Shown here in pieces: positions 39,452-47,398 of a stretch of 49,363 bases of DNA (positions are counted from its first letter, which is position 1; the number at the start of each line of letters is the position of its first letter). Origin of the DNA: Ventricola sp051883735. GTDB taxonomy: Bacteria > Bacillota > Clostridia > Christensenellales > Aristaeellaceae. The stretch spans positions 1 to 49,363 of the forward strand of contig JBJEUH010000168.1 of NCBI GenBank assembly GCA_051883735.1, in the 5' to 3' direction. The position numbers and the translations under genes were made by a program. The notes below the pieces were generated by a model. The model had not been told where the DNA came from and ran no database searches. It saw only the letters and a list, made by a program, of their open reading frames with translations.

Positions 39452-41026
39452 TTACTCCTTCCTCTGGCGCGCCACGTCGTCCGCTGCCGCGCTCAGCTTC
39501 TCCATGGATTTCTGCAGCCGCACCAGCGCGGTCACGAACTGATCCACCTGCTCGGCATAGCGCTCGCGGCTCTGGGAGAGCATCTGCGGCATCGTGCGCG
39601 TCGTCTCGCGCATGGCGTTCAGCGTCTCGTTCATCTGGCGGATCGAGGCGGTGATGCTCTCGTCAAACAGCGCCGTCGTCTTCGCCAGGTTCTCCTGCGT
39701 CTGCCTGGTGAACGTCTCGTAGCTGCCCGAAAGCGCCTGCGCGCCCTCGTGCATCTCCTCCACGACGCGGTCCATCTCGCGGCTCGTGATGCGCGTCTGC
39801 TCCTGCGCGCTGGTCAGGAACTTGTCGGTCCACGCGGCGTACTGCTGCTGGTTCGCGGTGAGCGCCGCCTGATAATCCTGCAGCTTGGCCAGGTACATGG
39901 CCTGCTGGCCGCTGGTCTTGTTCATCGCGGCGAGCAGCTCCAGCGTCTTCTGGTTCGTCTCCTCCACATGCGCGCGGGAGGCGTCCATATCCGCCACATA
40001 GTCGCGGAAATGCTCCAGCACGCCCTGGGAGAGCTGATGCATGTTCACAACGTCCTGCGTCATCTGGGCGATCGCCTCGGTCGCAGCGCGCATCTCCTGC
40101 TGCGCCTTCTGCTGCTCGGCACCCGTCTCGCGCAGCACCTGGCGAAGATGGTCAAACTCATTGGCCAGCACCGCATTCATGCGCTGCACGAACACCTGCG
40201 CGATGCGGTCGACGCCCTCCACCTGCGCCTGCGTGGCGGCGAGGATGAAATTGTCCATCGAGCGCTGCACGGGCAGCATCGCGCGCAGGATGCTCTGCTC
40301 CATCTGCACGGCCATCTTCTGGCTGACCTCCTCCACCGCCTGGCGGATGTAGGCCGTCTGTTCCTGCTGCAGGGTGAGCATCGCCGTCTCCTGGGAGACA
40401 GGCTTGGGCAGCGCGTAAAGGCTGAACACCTCGCAGAAGCGGTCGATCGCCTTCTCGCACTTGCCCGTATAGTGGGTGTTCATCAGGTTGAAGAAGATCG
40501 ACGCGACGACGCCCGCGATGGACGTGAGGAACGCCGTGCTCATGCCGCCGATCAGCTTCTCCATGGCGGCGAGCAGCGCGGAGGTATCCGCCGCGTTGAG
40601 GTTGAGGCCGGACAGGCCGGTCACCAGGCCCAAAAACGTGCCCAGGATGCCCAAGGACGTGAGGATGCCCGGCGTGATCTCCGCCAGGCGCGTGCCGCCC
40701 ACGGCGTAGATCACCGTCTCCTCGCAGATGTACTGGGAGACGTCGCAGGATTCCCCGTGCGCGTCGCGCAGCTCCGCGTTCTGCAGGAAGTCCGCCCACG
40801 GCCCTTCCAGCTTATCGCCCAGGAAGTGGAGATCATTCCAGGATTTTTTCTCCTTGTTCTGCTTGTTCTCGGTGATGATCACGCGGGCGGCGCGGCGCAG
40901 CCTGCCCGCCATGCGCGCAAGCGGCAGCACGCAGCGCACGAGCGCCGTCAGCAGCACGATCAGAATCGCCAGATAGATCAGCGCATTCAGAGAGAAGACG
41001 CTCTTTGCGACCGTGAAGATGTTCAT
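39452..41026 (-). CDS. MotA/ExbB-like (ZorA-like) proton-channel subunit with long coiled-coil tail
   Basis: The protein is 524 residues from the ATG at 41026 behind GGGAGGG (a TTG codon precedes it). Membrane helices are at about 15-37, 120-141 (PGILTSLGILGTFLGLVTG) and 163-185 (STAFLTSIAGVVASIFFNLM), the MotA/TolQ/ExbB pattern closest to ZorA of Zorya anti-phage systems. Residues 200-524 form a long alpha-helical cytoplasmic tail. With the OmpA-like partner it makes an ion-driven motor. The effector genes zorC/zorD or zorE are not present, so its job here is unknown. Confidence 0.88.
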   Translation of the reverse strand: MNIFTVAKSVFSLNALIYLAILIVLLTALVRCVLPLARMAGRLRRAARVIITENKQNKEKKSWNDLHFLGDKLEGPWADFLQNAELRDAHGESCDVSQYICEETVIYAVGGTRLAEITPGILTSLGILGTFLGLVTGLSGLNLNAADTSALLAAMEKLIGGMSTAFLTSIAGVVASIFFNLMNTHYTGKCEKAIDRFCEVFSLYALPKPVSQETAMLTLQQEQTAYIRQAVEEVSQKMAVQMEQSILRAMLPVQRSMDNFILAATQAQVEGVDRIAQVFVQRMNAVLANEFDHLRQVLRETGAEQQKAQQEMRAATEAIAQMTQDVVNMHQLSQGVLEHFRDYVADMDASRAHVEETNQKTLELLAAMNKTSGQQAMYLAKLQDYQAALTANQQQYAAWTDKFLTSAQEQTRITSREMDRVVEEMHEGAQALSGSYETFTRQTQENLAKTTALFDESITASIRQMNETLNAMRETTRTMPQMLSQSRERYAEQVDQFVTALVRLQKSMEKLSAAADDVARQRKE

Positions 41027-41073
41027 CAATATGCCCTCCCCGACTGGGTTTACACCATATCATCCATGATGCT

Positions 41074-41102
41074 ATTGTAACCGATTTGACGCGATCTGTA
41101 AA
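41074..41102 (-). promoter_or_regulatory. Sigma-A promoter of the motor operon
   Basis: On the minus strand TTTACA (41097-41102), a 17-base spacer and TACAAT (41074-41079), each one base from consensus. It lies 48 bases before the MotA-like start. The rest of 41027-41331 holds a weak TTGCTC-N17-TAAAAT candidate for marR and no gene. Confidence 0.7.
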
Positions 41103-41331
41103 GCGACGGCAAAACTTCACAAGATGCCATCGCCGGATTCTTTTCACCAATAAGCGAAACCTCCTAAAGCCGGGTGAAATTTTATCACCATTTCACGAAA
41201 TGCAGAATAATTGTGAAAACATCAGGATTTCCCCTTGCTCTTTCTACATAAAACATGTAAAATATCATCGTTTTGAACCGGGCGCGCAGCCACGCTGCCC
41301 CGTAAAAAATCTGGTATTCAGGAGTTCGCAT

Positions 41332-41790
41332 ATGACAAAGAAACGCTCGATTGATCCCGCGATGATTGACAATGTTGCCCAGAATATGTTCCACATTCTT
41401 CCGCTGATCAAGAAGCGCCTGCTGCACATGGATCTGGTTCAGCGCGAACACGGTACCCCGCTCTCCCACGTTCAGGTGCTGGCCATGCTCAGCGATGTGG
41501 GCACGATGTCCGTCTCCGAGATTTCCCGCCGCCTGGGCATCGCCAAGCCGAACATCACCCCGCTGGTGGATCGCCTGTACGAGGCCGGCTATGTGGATCG
41601 TCAGCATGACGAAAACGACCGCCGCGTGGTGAACATCGTCCTGCTGCCCGCCGGCGAGGAGAAGCTCGCCGCTATCCGCGCGACCATCTCCCGTCAGATT
41701 CAGGTGCAGGCCGAAAACCTCTCCGTTTCCGAATTCCGCGAGCTGAACGAGGCGCTGGACAGCGTCGTGCGCATCCTCTCTTCCCTGTGA
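41332..41790 (+). CDS. MarR family transcriptional regulator
   Basis: The protein is 152 residues from the ATG at 41332, with AGGAG 7 bases upstream. The winged helix shows LSHVQVLAMLSDVGTMSVSE, RRLGIAKPNITPLVDRLYEA and GYVDRQHDENDRRVVNIVL, the MarR pattern with the DxRR wing. N- and C-terminal helices give the dimer interface. The ligand and targets are unknown. It is divergent from the motor operon and is followed by a terminator; the palindrome-like ACATAAAACATGT just upstream (about 41247-41260) may be its own operator. Confidence 0.88.
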   Translation: MTKKRSIDPAMIDNVAQNMFHILPLIKKRLLHMDLVQREHGTPLSHVQVLAMLSDVGTMSVSEISRRLGIAKPNITPLVDRLYEAGYVDRQHDENDRRVVNIVLLPAGEEKLAAIRATISRQIQVQAENLSVSEFRELNEALDSVVRILSSL

Positions 41791-41804
41791 TTTGCATATC
41801 CATG

Positions 41805-41833
41805 ACCGGACTGGCAGACAGTCCGGTTTTTTC
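41805..41833 (+). terminator. Terminator of marR (41332)
   Basis: ACCGGACTG pairs with CAGTCCGGT around the loop GCAGA, followed by TTTTTC. Confidence 0.9.
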
Positions 41834-41877
41834 TTCTCCTATTCAACGAATCTGTTTCGTCCATTCTTCCCATACAA

Positions 41878-41913
41878 AGCATCCCGGCGCAATTCTCTTT
41901 GCGTCGGGATGCT
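41878..41913 (-). terminator. Terminator of the CapD-like gene
   Basis: AAGCATCCCGGCGCAA pairs with TTGCGTCGGGATGCTT around a 4-base loop. It lies 11 bases after the stop of the minus-strand gene; a short T-run follows. Confidence 0.75.
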
Positions 41914-41924
41914 TGATTCTGTTT

Positions 41925-43802
41925 TCAGCCGGCAGCCTTTGCCTTCTCCGGCTTTCCGTTCTTCCAGGGGTGGTATGTCGGCACGACCTCGGCGATCGCC
42001 TCCACCGCGCGCTCGTCGTTCTTGTCCACGACCTCCTCGAGCGTTTTCATCATCCGCTCAAACTGCGCGTCATCCACGCGGTCCACGTTCGCCACGAAGA
42101 TCTTCTTGTGCGCGGTTCGGGTCATCTTGTCCCGCTCGGAATCCATGAGCAGCTCCTCGTAGAGCTTCTCGCCCGGGCGCAGGCCGATGATCTTGATGGG
42201 CATGTCCACGTCCGGCTCGAAGCCGTAGGCGCGGATGAGCTTCTGCGCCAGGTCCATGATGCGCACCGGCTCGCCCATATCCAGCACGAAGATGGAGCCG
42301 GACTTGGCGATGCCGCCCGCCTGCAGCACCAGCTGCGCCGCCTCGGGGATGGTCATGAAGTAGCGCACGATGTCCGGATGCGTGACCGTCACCGGGCCGC
42401 CCTTGCGAATCTGCGCCTCCATCAGCGGGATGACGCTGCCGTGGCTGCCCAGCACGTTGCCAAAGCGCACGGCCATGCACTTCATGTCCGTCTTCTCGCC
42501 ATAGCGCTGGATGAGCATCTCGGTGATGCGCTTGGTGGCGCCCATGACGTTCGTCGGGTTGACGGCCTTGTCGGTGGAAAGCTGCACCAGGCGCTCCACG
42601 CCGTGCTCGCTGGCGGAGGCGAGCAGGTTGCGCGTGCCGAAGACGTTGTTCTTGATCGCCTCGGCCGGGCTGCGCTCCATCAGCGGCACATGCTTGTGCG
42701 CCGCCGCATGGAAGACCACCTGCGGATGATACTGCTCAAACACCTCGTCAAGGCGCTGCCTGTCGCGGATGGAGCCGATCAGCGTGATGACCGGGCAGCC
42801 GCTGCCGTACTTCTGGCGCAGCTCGTACTCGAGCTCGTAGGCGCAGTTCTCGTAGATTTCAAAGATAATCAGCAGCTTCGGCTTGAAGCGCATGATCTGG
42901 CGGCAGATTTCCGAGCCGATGGAGCCGCCGCCGCCGGTGACCATGACCGTCTTGCCGGTCAGGTAGCCCGCGATGGCCTCCGTATCCAGCTCGATCTCCT
43001 CGCGCGAGAGGAAGTCGGAGATGTTCAGCTCGCGGATGAACGGCATGCCCTCGCCGCCGGCCGGGTCCGCCGGCTCGGAGAGGATGCGCGTGTGGCAGCG
43101 GGCCTGGTTGCACAGCTCCAGGATCTCCTGCGTGCGCGCGCCGTTGCCCAGCGACGGGATTGCGACGATGATATCGCGAATCCCGTAGCGCGCTGCGAGC
43201 CTGGGGATGTCGTCCGTCTTGCCGCGCACCGGCACATTCTGGATGCGCAGGCCCTGCTTGCTGGGCGCATCGTCCACCAGCAGCACGGGACGGCCCATCT
43301 GCTTGGGATTCTTGTTGCAGATGTTGACCGCGTAGGCGCCCGCCTCGCCCGCGCCGACGATCATCACCGGCCGTGCGTCGCCCAGGCCGCCGGGGATGCG
43401 GTCCTTGGAGCACACGCGCCAGAGCATGCGGATGCCGCCGATGGCGATCGTTCCGATCAGCGCGATGAGGATCAGCACGCCGCGGAACAGGCCGAGGCTC
43501 ATAAACTGGTTGGCCGCCAGCGTGATGCCGCAGGCCACAGCGCTGAGCAGACACAGCCTGGTCGTGTCGCGCACGCCGGCGTAGCGCCACATGATCTTGT
43601 ACACGCCGCCCACGGCATAGCAGCCCATATACGCCGCCCAGATCACCGGCAGCGCATGCACCATCGTCTGCGCGTGACGGCTGGGAATGTACATCTCAAA
43701 GCGCAGCTCCATGCTCAGATACACGGAGAGCGTGATCAGCAGAATATCCAGCAAAAACAGGCTGAGCTTCCTCAGCCACATGCGATCTCTTAGCCACTTC
43801 AT
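41925..43802 (-). CDS. UDP-GlcNAc 4,6-dehydratase-like membrane protein (CapD/PglF/WbpM family)
   Basis: The protein is 625 residues from the ATG at 43802 behind GGGGGA; a 26-codon extension upstream was rejected. Four N-terminal membrane helices are followed by a first Rossmann domain (VMIVGAGEAGAYAVNI) and the catalytic short-chain dehydrogenase domain: VTGGGGSIGSEICRQI for NAD binding, FHAAAHKHVPLME, and QLSTDKAVNPTNVMGATKR, where Asp/Lys replace the usual Tyr of this branch. It makes 4-keto-6-deoxy sugar nucleotides for capsule, glycan or glycoprotein synthesis. No glycosyltransferase is adjacent. Confidence 0.92.
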   Translation of the reverse strand: MKWLRDRMWLRKLSLFLLDILLITLSVYLSMELRFEMYIPSRHAQTMVHALPVIWAAYMGCYAVGGVYKIMWRYAGVRDTTRLCLLSAVACGITLAANQFMSLGLFRGVLILIALIGTIAIGGIRMLWRVCSKDRIPGGLGDARPVMIVGAGEAGAYAVNICNKNPKQMGRPVLLVDDAPSKQGLRIQNVPVRGKTDDIPRLAARYGIRDIIVAIPSLGNGARTQEILELCNQARCHTRILSEPADPAGGEGMPFIRELNISDFLSREEIELDTEAIAGYLTGKTVMVTGGGGSIGSEICRQIMRFKPKLLIIFEIYENCAYELEYELRQKYGSGCPVITLIGSIRDRQRLDEVFEQYHPQVVFHAAAHKHVPLMERSPAEAIKNNVFGTRNLLASASEHGVERLVQLSTDKAVNPTNVMGATKRITEMLIQRYGEKTDMKCMAVRFGNVLGSHGSVIPLMEAQIRKGGPVTVTHPDIVRYFMTIPEAAQLVLQAGGIAKSGSIFVLDMGEPVRIMDLAQKLIRAYGFEPDVDMPIKIIGLRPGEKLYEELLMDSERDKMTRTAHKKIFVANVDRVDDAQFERMMKTLEEVVDKNDERAVEAIAEVVPTYHPWKNGKPEKAKAAG

Positions 43803-43851
43803 CGTTTGTCCCCCAAAGACGTCAAACTGACTGACAAGCATTGAACAAGGT

Positions 43852-43880
43852 ATTATAGCACACTCTTTACGGGGATTCAA
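43852..43880 (-). promoter_or_regulatory. Sigma-A promoter of the CapD-like gene
   Basis: On the minus strand TTGAAT (43875-43880), 17 bases, then TATAAT (43852-43857). It lies about 50 bases before the start codon. Confidence 0.75.
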
Positions 43881-43904
43881 GCCGCACGCCCGGATTCACG
43901 AGCC

Positions 43905-44195
43905 GGCGGGCGGTGCCCGCTCCCACTTCCGAACGGCTTCGCAAAATCGAGTTATTCGGTGCCCGCTGTACGGTTTGGGCGCAATTCCCGATCCGGCAGG
44001 AAGGCGGGCCGTGCCCGCTCCCACTTCCGAACAGCTTTGCAAAATCGAGTTATTCAGTGCCCGCTGTACGGTTTTGGGCGCAATTCCCGATCCGGCAGGA
44101 AGGCGGGCCGTGCCCGCTCCCACTTCCGAACAGCTTCGCAAAATCGAGGTATTCAGCGCCCGCTGTATGGTTTGGGTCGCAATTTCCGGCGAGAC
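43905..44195 (+). repeat. Family 1 intergenic repeat: three tandem 98-99 bp units
   Basis: The units begin at GGCGGGC (43905, 44003, 44102). Each holds a GCGGGC-N3-GCCCGC hairpin, the core CCCACTTCCGAACAGCTT (one mismatch in the first copy), GCAAAATCGAG, TGCCCGCTGTACGG and GCGCAATTCCC. Solo copies lie at 45626-45695 and, inverted, at 47209-47294. Between 43881 and 44201 I see no gene. Units 2 and 3 are nearly identical, suggesting recent duplication. Confidence 0.85.
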
Positions 44196-44201
44196 AAAGA
44201 A

Positions 44202-44221
44202 GGCCGTCCCGAAGGACGGCC
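44202..44221 (-). terminator. Terminator of galK
   Basis: On the minus strand GGCCGTCC-TTCG-GGACGGCC forms a perfect stem with a stable UUCG loop, then TTCTTTG. It starts 15 bases after the galK stop. Confidence 0.88.
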
Positions 44222-44236
44222 CGAAATGGAGTTGCC

Positions 44237-45520
44237 TTACGCCTGCATCGGCATCATGACCGCGCCCTCCGGGCGGATCATCAGCGGCGTGCAGCTGCCC
44301 TTGCCGAACACGCTGTCCATCAGCTCGACATACGCGTCAAGGCGCGCCATCGGCACATAGGCCTGGATGGTGCCGGCAAAGCCGCCGCCGTGCACGCGCT
44401 GCGCGCCGTCGCCCTTCAGGAAGCGACGGCTCAGCTCGATGCCCATCGCCATCTGCTCCTGGTTCGGGCGGGCATAGACATTCTGCAGCAGCTTCCAGCT
44501 GCTGTCGCCGGAGGCCGTCACGTCGGCGAAGAACTTCGCCAAGTTGCCCTCGCGCACGGCCGCGACCTGCTCCACCACGCGCGCATTGTCGTCAAAGAAG
44601 TGCATCGCGCGCAGCACCGGACGGTCGCCCACCGCGGCGCGCACCCTGCCGATATTCGCCTCGAACTCCGCCGGATCGACCTCGCGCAGCACCTGCTTGC
44701 CAAACTGCGCCGCGACGGACTTCATCTCCGCCGGGATCGCCGCGTAGTCGTCGGTCAGGTCGCCGTGATCGCCGCCGGTGTTGACGACGCACAGCGCATA
44801 GCCCTTGGCCGCAAAGTCGCACGCCACCGCATCCACCTTCGCGTCAGCCGTCTCAAAGTCGAGCGCGACCATGCCGCCGGCGGAGGCTGCCATCTGGTCA
44901 AGCAGGCCGCAGGGCTTGCCGAAGTACACGTTTTCCACCTTCTGCGCGATGACGGCGCGGGTCTTGAAATCGACCACCCAGCCGTTGTACAGGCCGTCGA
45001 GAATCGCCGCGATCAGGATCTCAAACGCTGCAGAAGAGGACAGACCGCTGCCGCGCAGCACGGACGAGGAGATCGTCGCCTTAAAGCCGCCGACCTTGTA
45101 GCCCAGATCCTTCATGACGCCCGCGGTGCCGCGGATGAGCGCCAGCGTGGTGCCGAAGTCCTTTTCGCGGATCTCCAGGCTCTCCAGGCTCACCGTGATG
45201 GGCGGGAAGCCCTCGCTGTCCACGACGATCACGCCGTCGTCGGTCTTTTCCACGCACGCGATGGTATCCAGGTTCACCGCGCCCGCCAGGCAGCGGCCAT
45301 GGTTGTGATCGGTATGGTTGCCGCCGATTTCCGTGCGGCCCGGCGCGGAGAAGAAGCACAGCGCGCCGTGCTTGTCGCCAAAGCGCTTCTCAAAGCGCTC
45401 CACCAGCTTGCCGTAGCGCGCCTTCTGCCTGGCCAGCTCCTTTTCGCCCGCGCCGTAGAGCGTGGCCACGCGGGAGGCAAACGCCTCGGAATCCTGATAT
45501 GTTTTCCACTGATTGTTCAT
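44237..45520 (-). CDS. galK: Galactokinase
   Basis: The protein is 427 residues from the ATG at 45520 with GGAGG upstream (an ATG at 45535 overlaps the ribosome site). It is a GHMP kinase: the galactokinase signature GRTEIGGNHTDHNHGR lies at about 60-75, the ATP loop VLRGSGLSSSAAFE lies near 153-166, and HGGGFAGTIQAYV is the third motif. It phosphorylates galactose at C1. The His in NHTDHNHG and the family length (about 390-430) fit. No other Leloir genes are adjacent, so it stands alone with its own promoter. Confidence 0.93.
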   Translation of the reverse strand: MNNQWKTYQDSEAFASRVATLYGAGEKELARQKARYGKLVERFEKRFGDKHGALCFFSAPGRTEIGGNHTDHNHGRCLAGAVNLDTIACVEKTDDGVIVVDSEGFPPITVSLESLEIREKDFGTTLALIRGTAGVMKDLGYKVGGFKATISSSVLRGSGLSSSAAFEILIAAILDGLYNGWVVDFKTRAVIAQKVENVYFGKPCGLLDQMAASAGGMVALDFETADAKVDAVACDFAAKGYALCVVNTGGDHGDLTDDYAAIPAEMKSVAAQFGKQVLREVDPAEFEANIGRVRAAVGDRPVLRAMHFFDDNARVVEQVAAVREGNLAKFFADVTASGDSSWKLLQNVYARPNQEQMAMGIELSRRFLKGDGAQRVHGGGFAGTIQAYVPMARLDAYVELMDSVFGKGSCTPLMIRPEGAVMMPMQA

Positions 45521-45571
45521 CGGAAATCCCTCCATGTCTGATCGGTGAAATCTACAAAATTTGTCATACTC

Positions 45572-45600
45572 ATTATTGACGCTTCGCGCCGTTTTGTCAA
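45572..45600 (-). promoter_or_regulatory. Sigma-A promoter of galK
   Basis: On the minus strand TTGACA (45595-45600), 17 bases, then AATAAT (45572-45577). A short near-palindrome, ACAAAATTTGT, lies at about 45554-45564 between the promoter and the start and may be an operator. Confidence 0.75.
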
Positions 45601-45625
45601 GCGTTCACAGGCATTCCAGCCAAAA

Positions 45626-45695
45626 AAGCGGGCTGTGCACGCGCCCACTTCCGAACAGCTTGATCAGGCGAAGTCGTTCGGTGCCCGCCTTTTGC
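45626..45695 (+). repeat. Family 1 repeat, degenerate solo copy
   Basis: GCGGGC-TGT-GCACGC, then CCCACTTCCGAACAGCTT and GTGCCCGCC match the tandem array at 43905-44195; the right half has decayed. It lies between the galK and marR-degV promoters. No gene is present between 45521 and 45835. Confidence 0.7.
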
Positions 45696-45757
45696 GCTCC
45701 TGCCGCCGTCCCGGCCTGAGACATTTCAGAAACACCCGCCTTTTTTTCTTGATCCGC

Positions 45758-45786
45758 TTGACAAAATGCGGTGCGCAGGGTATGAT
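45758..45786 (+). promoter_or_regulatory. Sigma-A promoter of marR-degV
   Basis: A perfect -35 TTGACA (45758-45763), 17 bases, then TATGAT (45781-45786). Confidence 0.85.
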
Positions 45787-45796
45787 ACACATCGTC

Positions 45797-45811
45797 GTTC
45801 ATTTTATGAAC
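45797..45811. promoter_or_regulatory. Candidate MarR operator, copy 1
   Basis: GTTCATTTTATGAAC is an inverted repeat (GTTCAT/ATGAAC, 3-base centre) lying 10 bases after the -10 box, at the transcription start. A near-identical GTTCACTTTATGAAC lies in the same place before the second degV at 47351-47365. Confidence 0.65.
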
Positions 45812-45835
45812 TTTTTACGGGAGGGAGGCGCCGTC

Positions 45836-46291
45836 ATGACGGATATCGGCTATGCCGGCGATCAGCTGCTTGACGCCTGGCTGAACCTGACGAGCACGCT
45901 GTGGAATACGCGGCTGGTCTCGTCCCTTCCCTACAACGAAGCGCACGTCATGGGCATCCTGCTGCGCCACAGCGTGCAGGAGGACCCCATGACCGCCACC
46001 GACCTGATCCGCCGCACGCGCCTGCTCAAGAGCCAGATGAACAAGGTGCTCACCCGGCTCGAGGAACGCGGCTACATCACCCGCGTGCGTTCCGCGCAGG
46101 ACAAGCGGATGATCCACGTTCAGCTGACGCAGGAGGGCGAAACCGCCTACCTGGAGGAGCACAAGGGCGTCGAAGCGATCCTCCATCAGCTGGTCGGCCA
46201 AATCGGCGCAGAGCGCGCGCTGTCCGTCGCGAAGGATCTCTCCGAGATCATCGACGTGCTGGACACCATCGTCCCCCCGCCCGGCAAATAA
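45836..46291 (+). CDS. MarR family transcriptional regulator
   Basis: The protein is 151 residues from the ATG at 45836 with GGGAGGGAGG upstream. The winged helix has EAHVMGILLRHSVQEDPMTA, RRTRLLKSQMNKVLTRLEER and GYITRVRSAQDKRMIHVQL. It is the first gene of an operon with degV (26 bases apart). Its likely operator GTTCA-N5-TGAAC occurs at its own promoter and at the second degV promoter, so it probably represses both. A link to fatty-acid control, as with FabT, is a hypothesis based on the DegV partner. Confidence 0.88.
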   Translation: MTDIGYAGDQLLDAWLNLTSTLWNTRLVSSLPYNEAHVMGILLRHSVQEDPMTATDLIRRTRLLKSQMNKVLTRLEERGYITRVRSAQDKRMIHVQLTQEGETAYLEEHKGVEAILHQLVGQIGAERALSVAKDLSEIIDVLDTIVPPPGK

Positions 46292-46317
46292 CCGACTTTT
46301 GAAAGGAACATGCACAT

Positions 46318-47163
46318 ATGATCCGAATCATCACCGATTCCGCCGCAGATTTTTCTTCCGACGAGCTGCGCCAGTACGGCGTGACCATGGTGCCGCTGCA
46401 GGTCACCTTCGGCGAGGATACCTATGAGGACGGCGTCACCCTGACCCCGGAAATCTTCTGGTCGCGCATCATGGCCGGCGAGAATCCCAAGACCTCGCAG
46501 CCGTCCCCGGATGCGTTCCTGTCCGTTTTCGAGGAGGCGAAGGCCGCGGGCGACAGCGTCCTGTGCGTGCTGCTCTCCTCCGCGCTCTCCGGCACCGTGC
46601 AGAGCGCGACGCTCGCCCAGAGCATGGCCGACTATGACGACGTCCACATCGTCGATTCCCTGCAGGCCGCCACCGCGCAGAAGATGCTCGTGCTGCGCGC
46701 CTGCCAGCTGCGCGACGAGGGCAAGCTCAGCGCCGCCGAAGCCGCCGAGGCGCTGCGCGCCTTCACCAAGCGCATCAAGCTCTACGCCTGCCTGGATACG
46801 CTGGATTATCTGGCCCGCGGCGGCCGCATCCCGCAGGCGGCGGCGAGCCTCGGCTCCCTCGTGCAGCTCAAGGTGATCGTGCACATCACCGAGGACGGCA
46901 AGGTCGGCATGGCCGGCAAGGGCATGGGCCTGCACCGCGTCAGCGCCGCCGTGCTCAAGCTCGCCCAGCAGCATCGGATCGATACAAACTTCCCGGTTCT
47001 GCCGCTGTACACCTATTCGCCGGACAACTGCCTGGCCTTCGTCAAGAAGCTCAATCAGGCCGGCATCGCCTGCCGCGAGGAGGACGCCATGCCCGTCGGC
47101 GCCACGATCGGCACCCACGTCGGCCCGGGCGTGTTCGGTCTGGTCTTCGTCGAGGCCGAATAA
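46318..47163 (+). CDS. DegV family protein (fatty-acid-binding, FakB-like)
   Basis: This 281-residue protein has IRIITDSAADFSSDELRQYG at the start, VPLQVTFGEDTYEDG, KTSQPSPDAF, LLSSALSGTVQSA and LDTLDYLARGGRIP, the standard DegV pattern. DegV/FakB proteins hold a fatty acid and present it to the FakA kinase for phospholipid synthesis. The TSQPS and SSALSGT segments form the headgroup pocket. FakA is not in the window. It shares an operon with the MarR regulator and is paralogous to the gene at 47399-48250. Confidence 0.94.
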   Translation: MIRIITDSAADFSSDELRQYGVTMVPLQVTFGEDTYEDGVTLTPEIFWSRIMAGENPKTSQPSPDAFLSVFEEAKAAGDSVLCVLLSSALSGTVQSATLAQSMADYDDVHIVDSLQAATAQKMLVLRACQLRDEGKLSAAEAAEALRAFTKRIKLYACLDTLDYLARGGRIPQAAASLGSLVQLKVIVHITEDGKVGMAGKGMGLHRVSAAVLKLAQQHRIDTNFPVLPLYTYSPDNCLAFVKKLNQAGIACREEDAMPVGATIGTHVGPGVFGLVFVEAE

Positions 47164-47175
47164 GCGCCAAAGCTC

Positions 47176-47202
47176 AAGCTCTGCCAACGCAGAGCTTTTT
47201 TT
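47176..47202 (+). terminator. Terminator of marR-degV
   Basis: AAGCTCTGC pairs with GCAGAGCTT around CAAC, followed by TTTTT. Confidence 0.9.
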
Positions 47203-47208
47203 CACATA

Positions 47209-47294
47209 GGGAATTGCGTCAAAAAACCGTACAGCGGTCACCGAATGACTTGATTTTGTAAAGCTGTTCGGAAGTGGGAGCGGGCTCAGCCCGC
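47209..47294 (-). repeat. Family 1 repeat, inverted solo copy
   Basis: On the minus strand this reads GCGGGC-TGA-GCCCGC, CCCACTTCCGAACAGCTT, ACAAAATCAAG, ACCGCTGTACGG and GCAATTCCC. On the plus strand its outer hairpin GAGCGGGC-TCA-GCCCGC is followed by TTTTTATTTT (47279-47303) and works as a second terminator between the two degV genes. Confidence 0.8.
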
Positions 47295-47315
47295 TTTTTA
47301 TTTTCCCGTCAGACC

Positions 47316-47344
47316 TTGACAGCGCTGCTGTTTCCGTGTATCAT
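47316..47344 (+). promoter_or_regulatory. Sigma-A promoter of the second degV
   Basis: TTGACA (47316-47321), 17 bases, then TATCAT (47339-47344). Confidence 0.8.
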
Positions 47345-47350
47345 ATCGAA

Positions 47351-47365
47351 GTTCACTTTATGAAC
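47351..47365. promoter_or_regulatory. Candidate MarR operator, copy 2
   Basis: GTTCACTTTATGAAC (GTTCA-N5-TGAAC) lies 6 bases after the -10 box and differs by one base from the site at 45797-45811. Confidence 0.65.
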
Positions 47366-47398
47366 CATTTTATTTCTTCTTTGTACGAAAGGAATCAC

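Noticed and set aside
38005..41026. Complete Zorya anti-phage system
   Set aside because: Only ZorA/ZorB-like genes are present; no ZorC, ZorD or ZorE, and flanking genes are housekeeping, so only a ZorAB-like motor is claimed.
41787..43793. 668-codon plus-strand frame opposite the CapD-like gene
   Set aside because: Antisense shadow with His/Asp/Arg-rich composition; it starts inside the terminator region of marR.
43896..44141. Peptide encoded by the tandem repeats on the minus strand
   Set aside because: The repeated open frame (containing AVRKWERA-like and AGSGIAPK-like units) is a by-product of 99-base periodicity; solo copies do not keep the frame.
43905..44195. Tandem repeats as a CRISPR array
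   Set aside because: The units are contiguous, about 98 bp, with no unique spacers and no cas genes.
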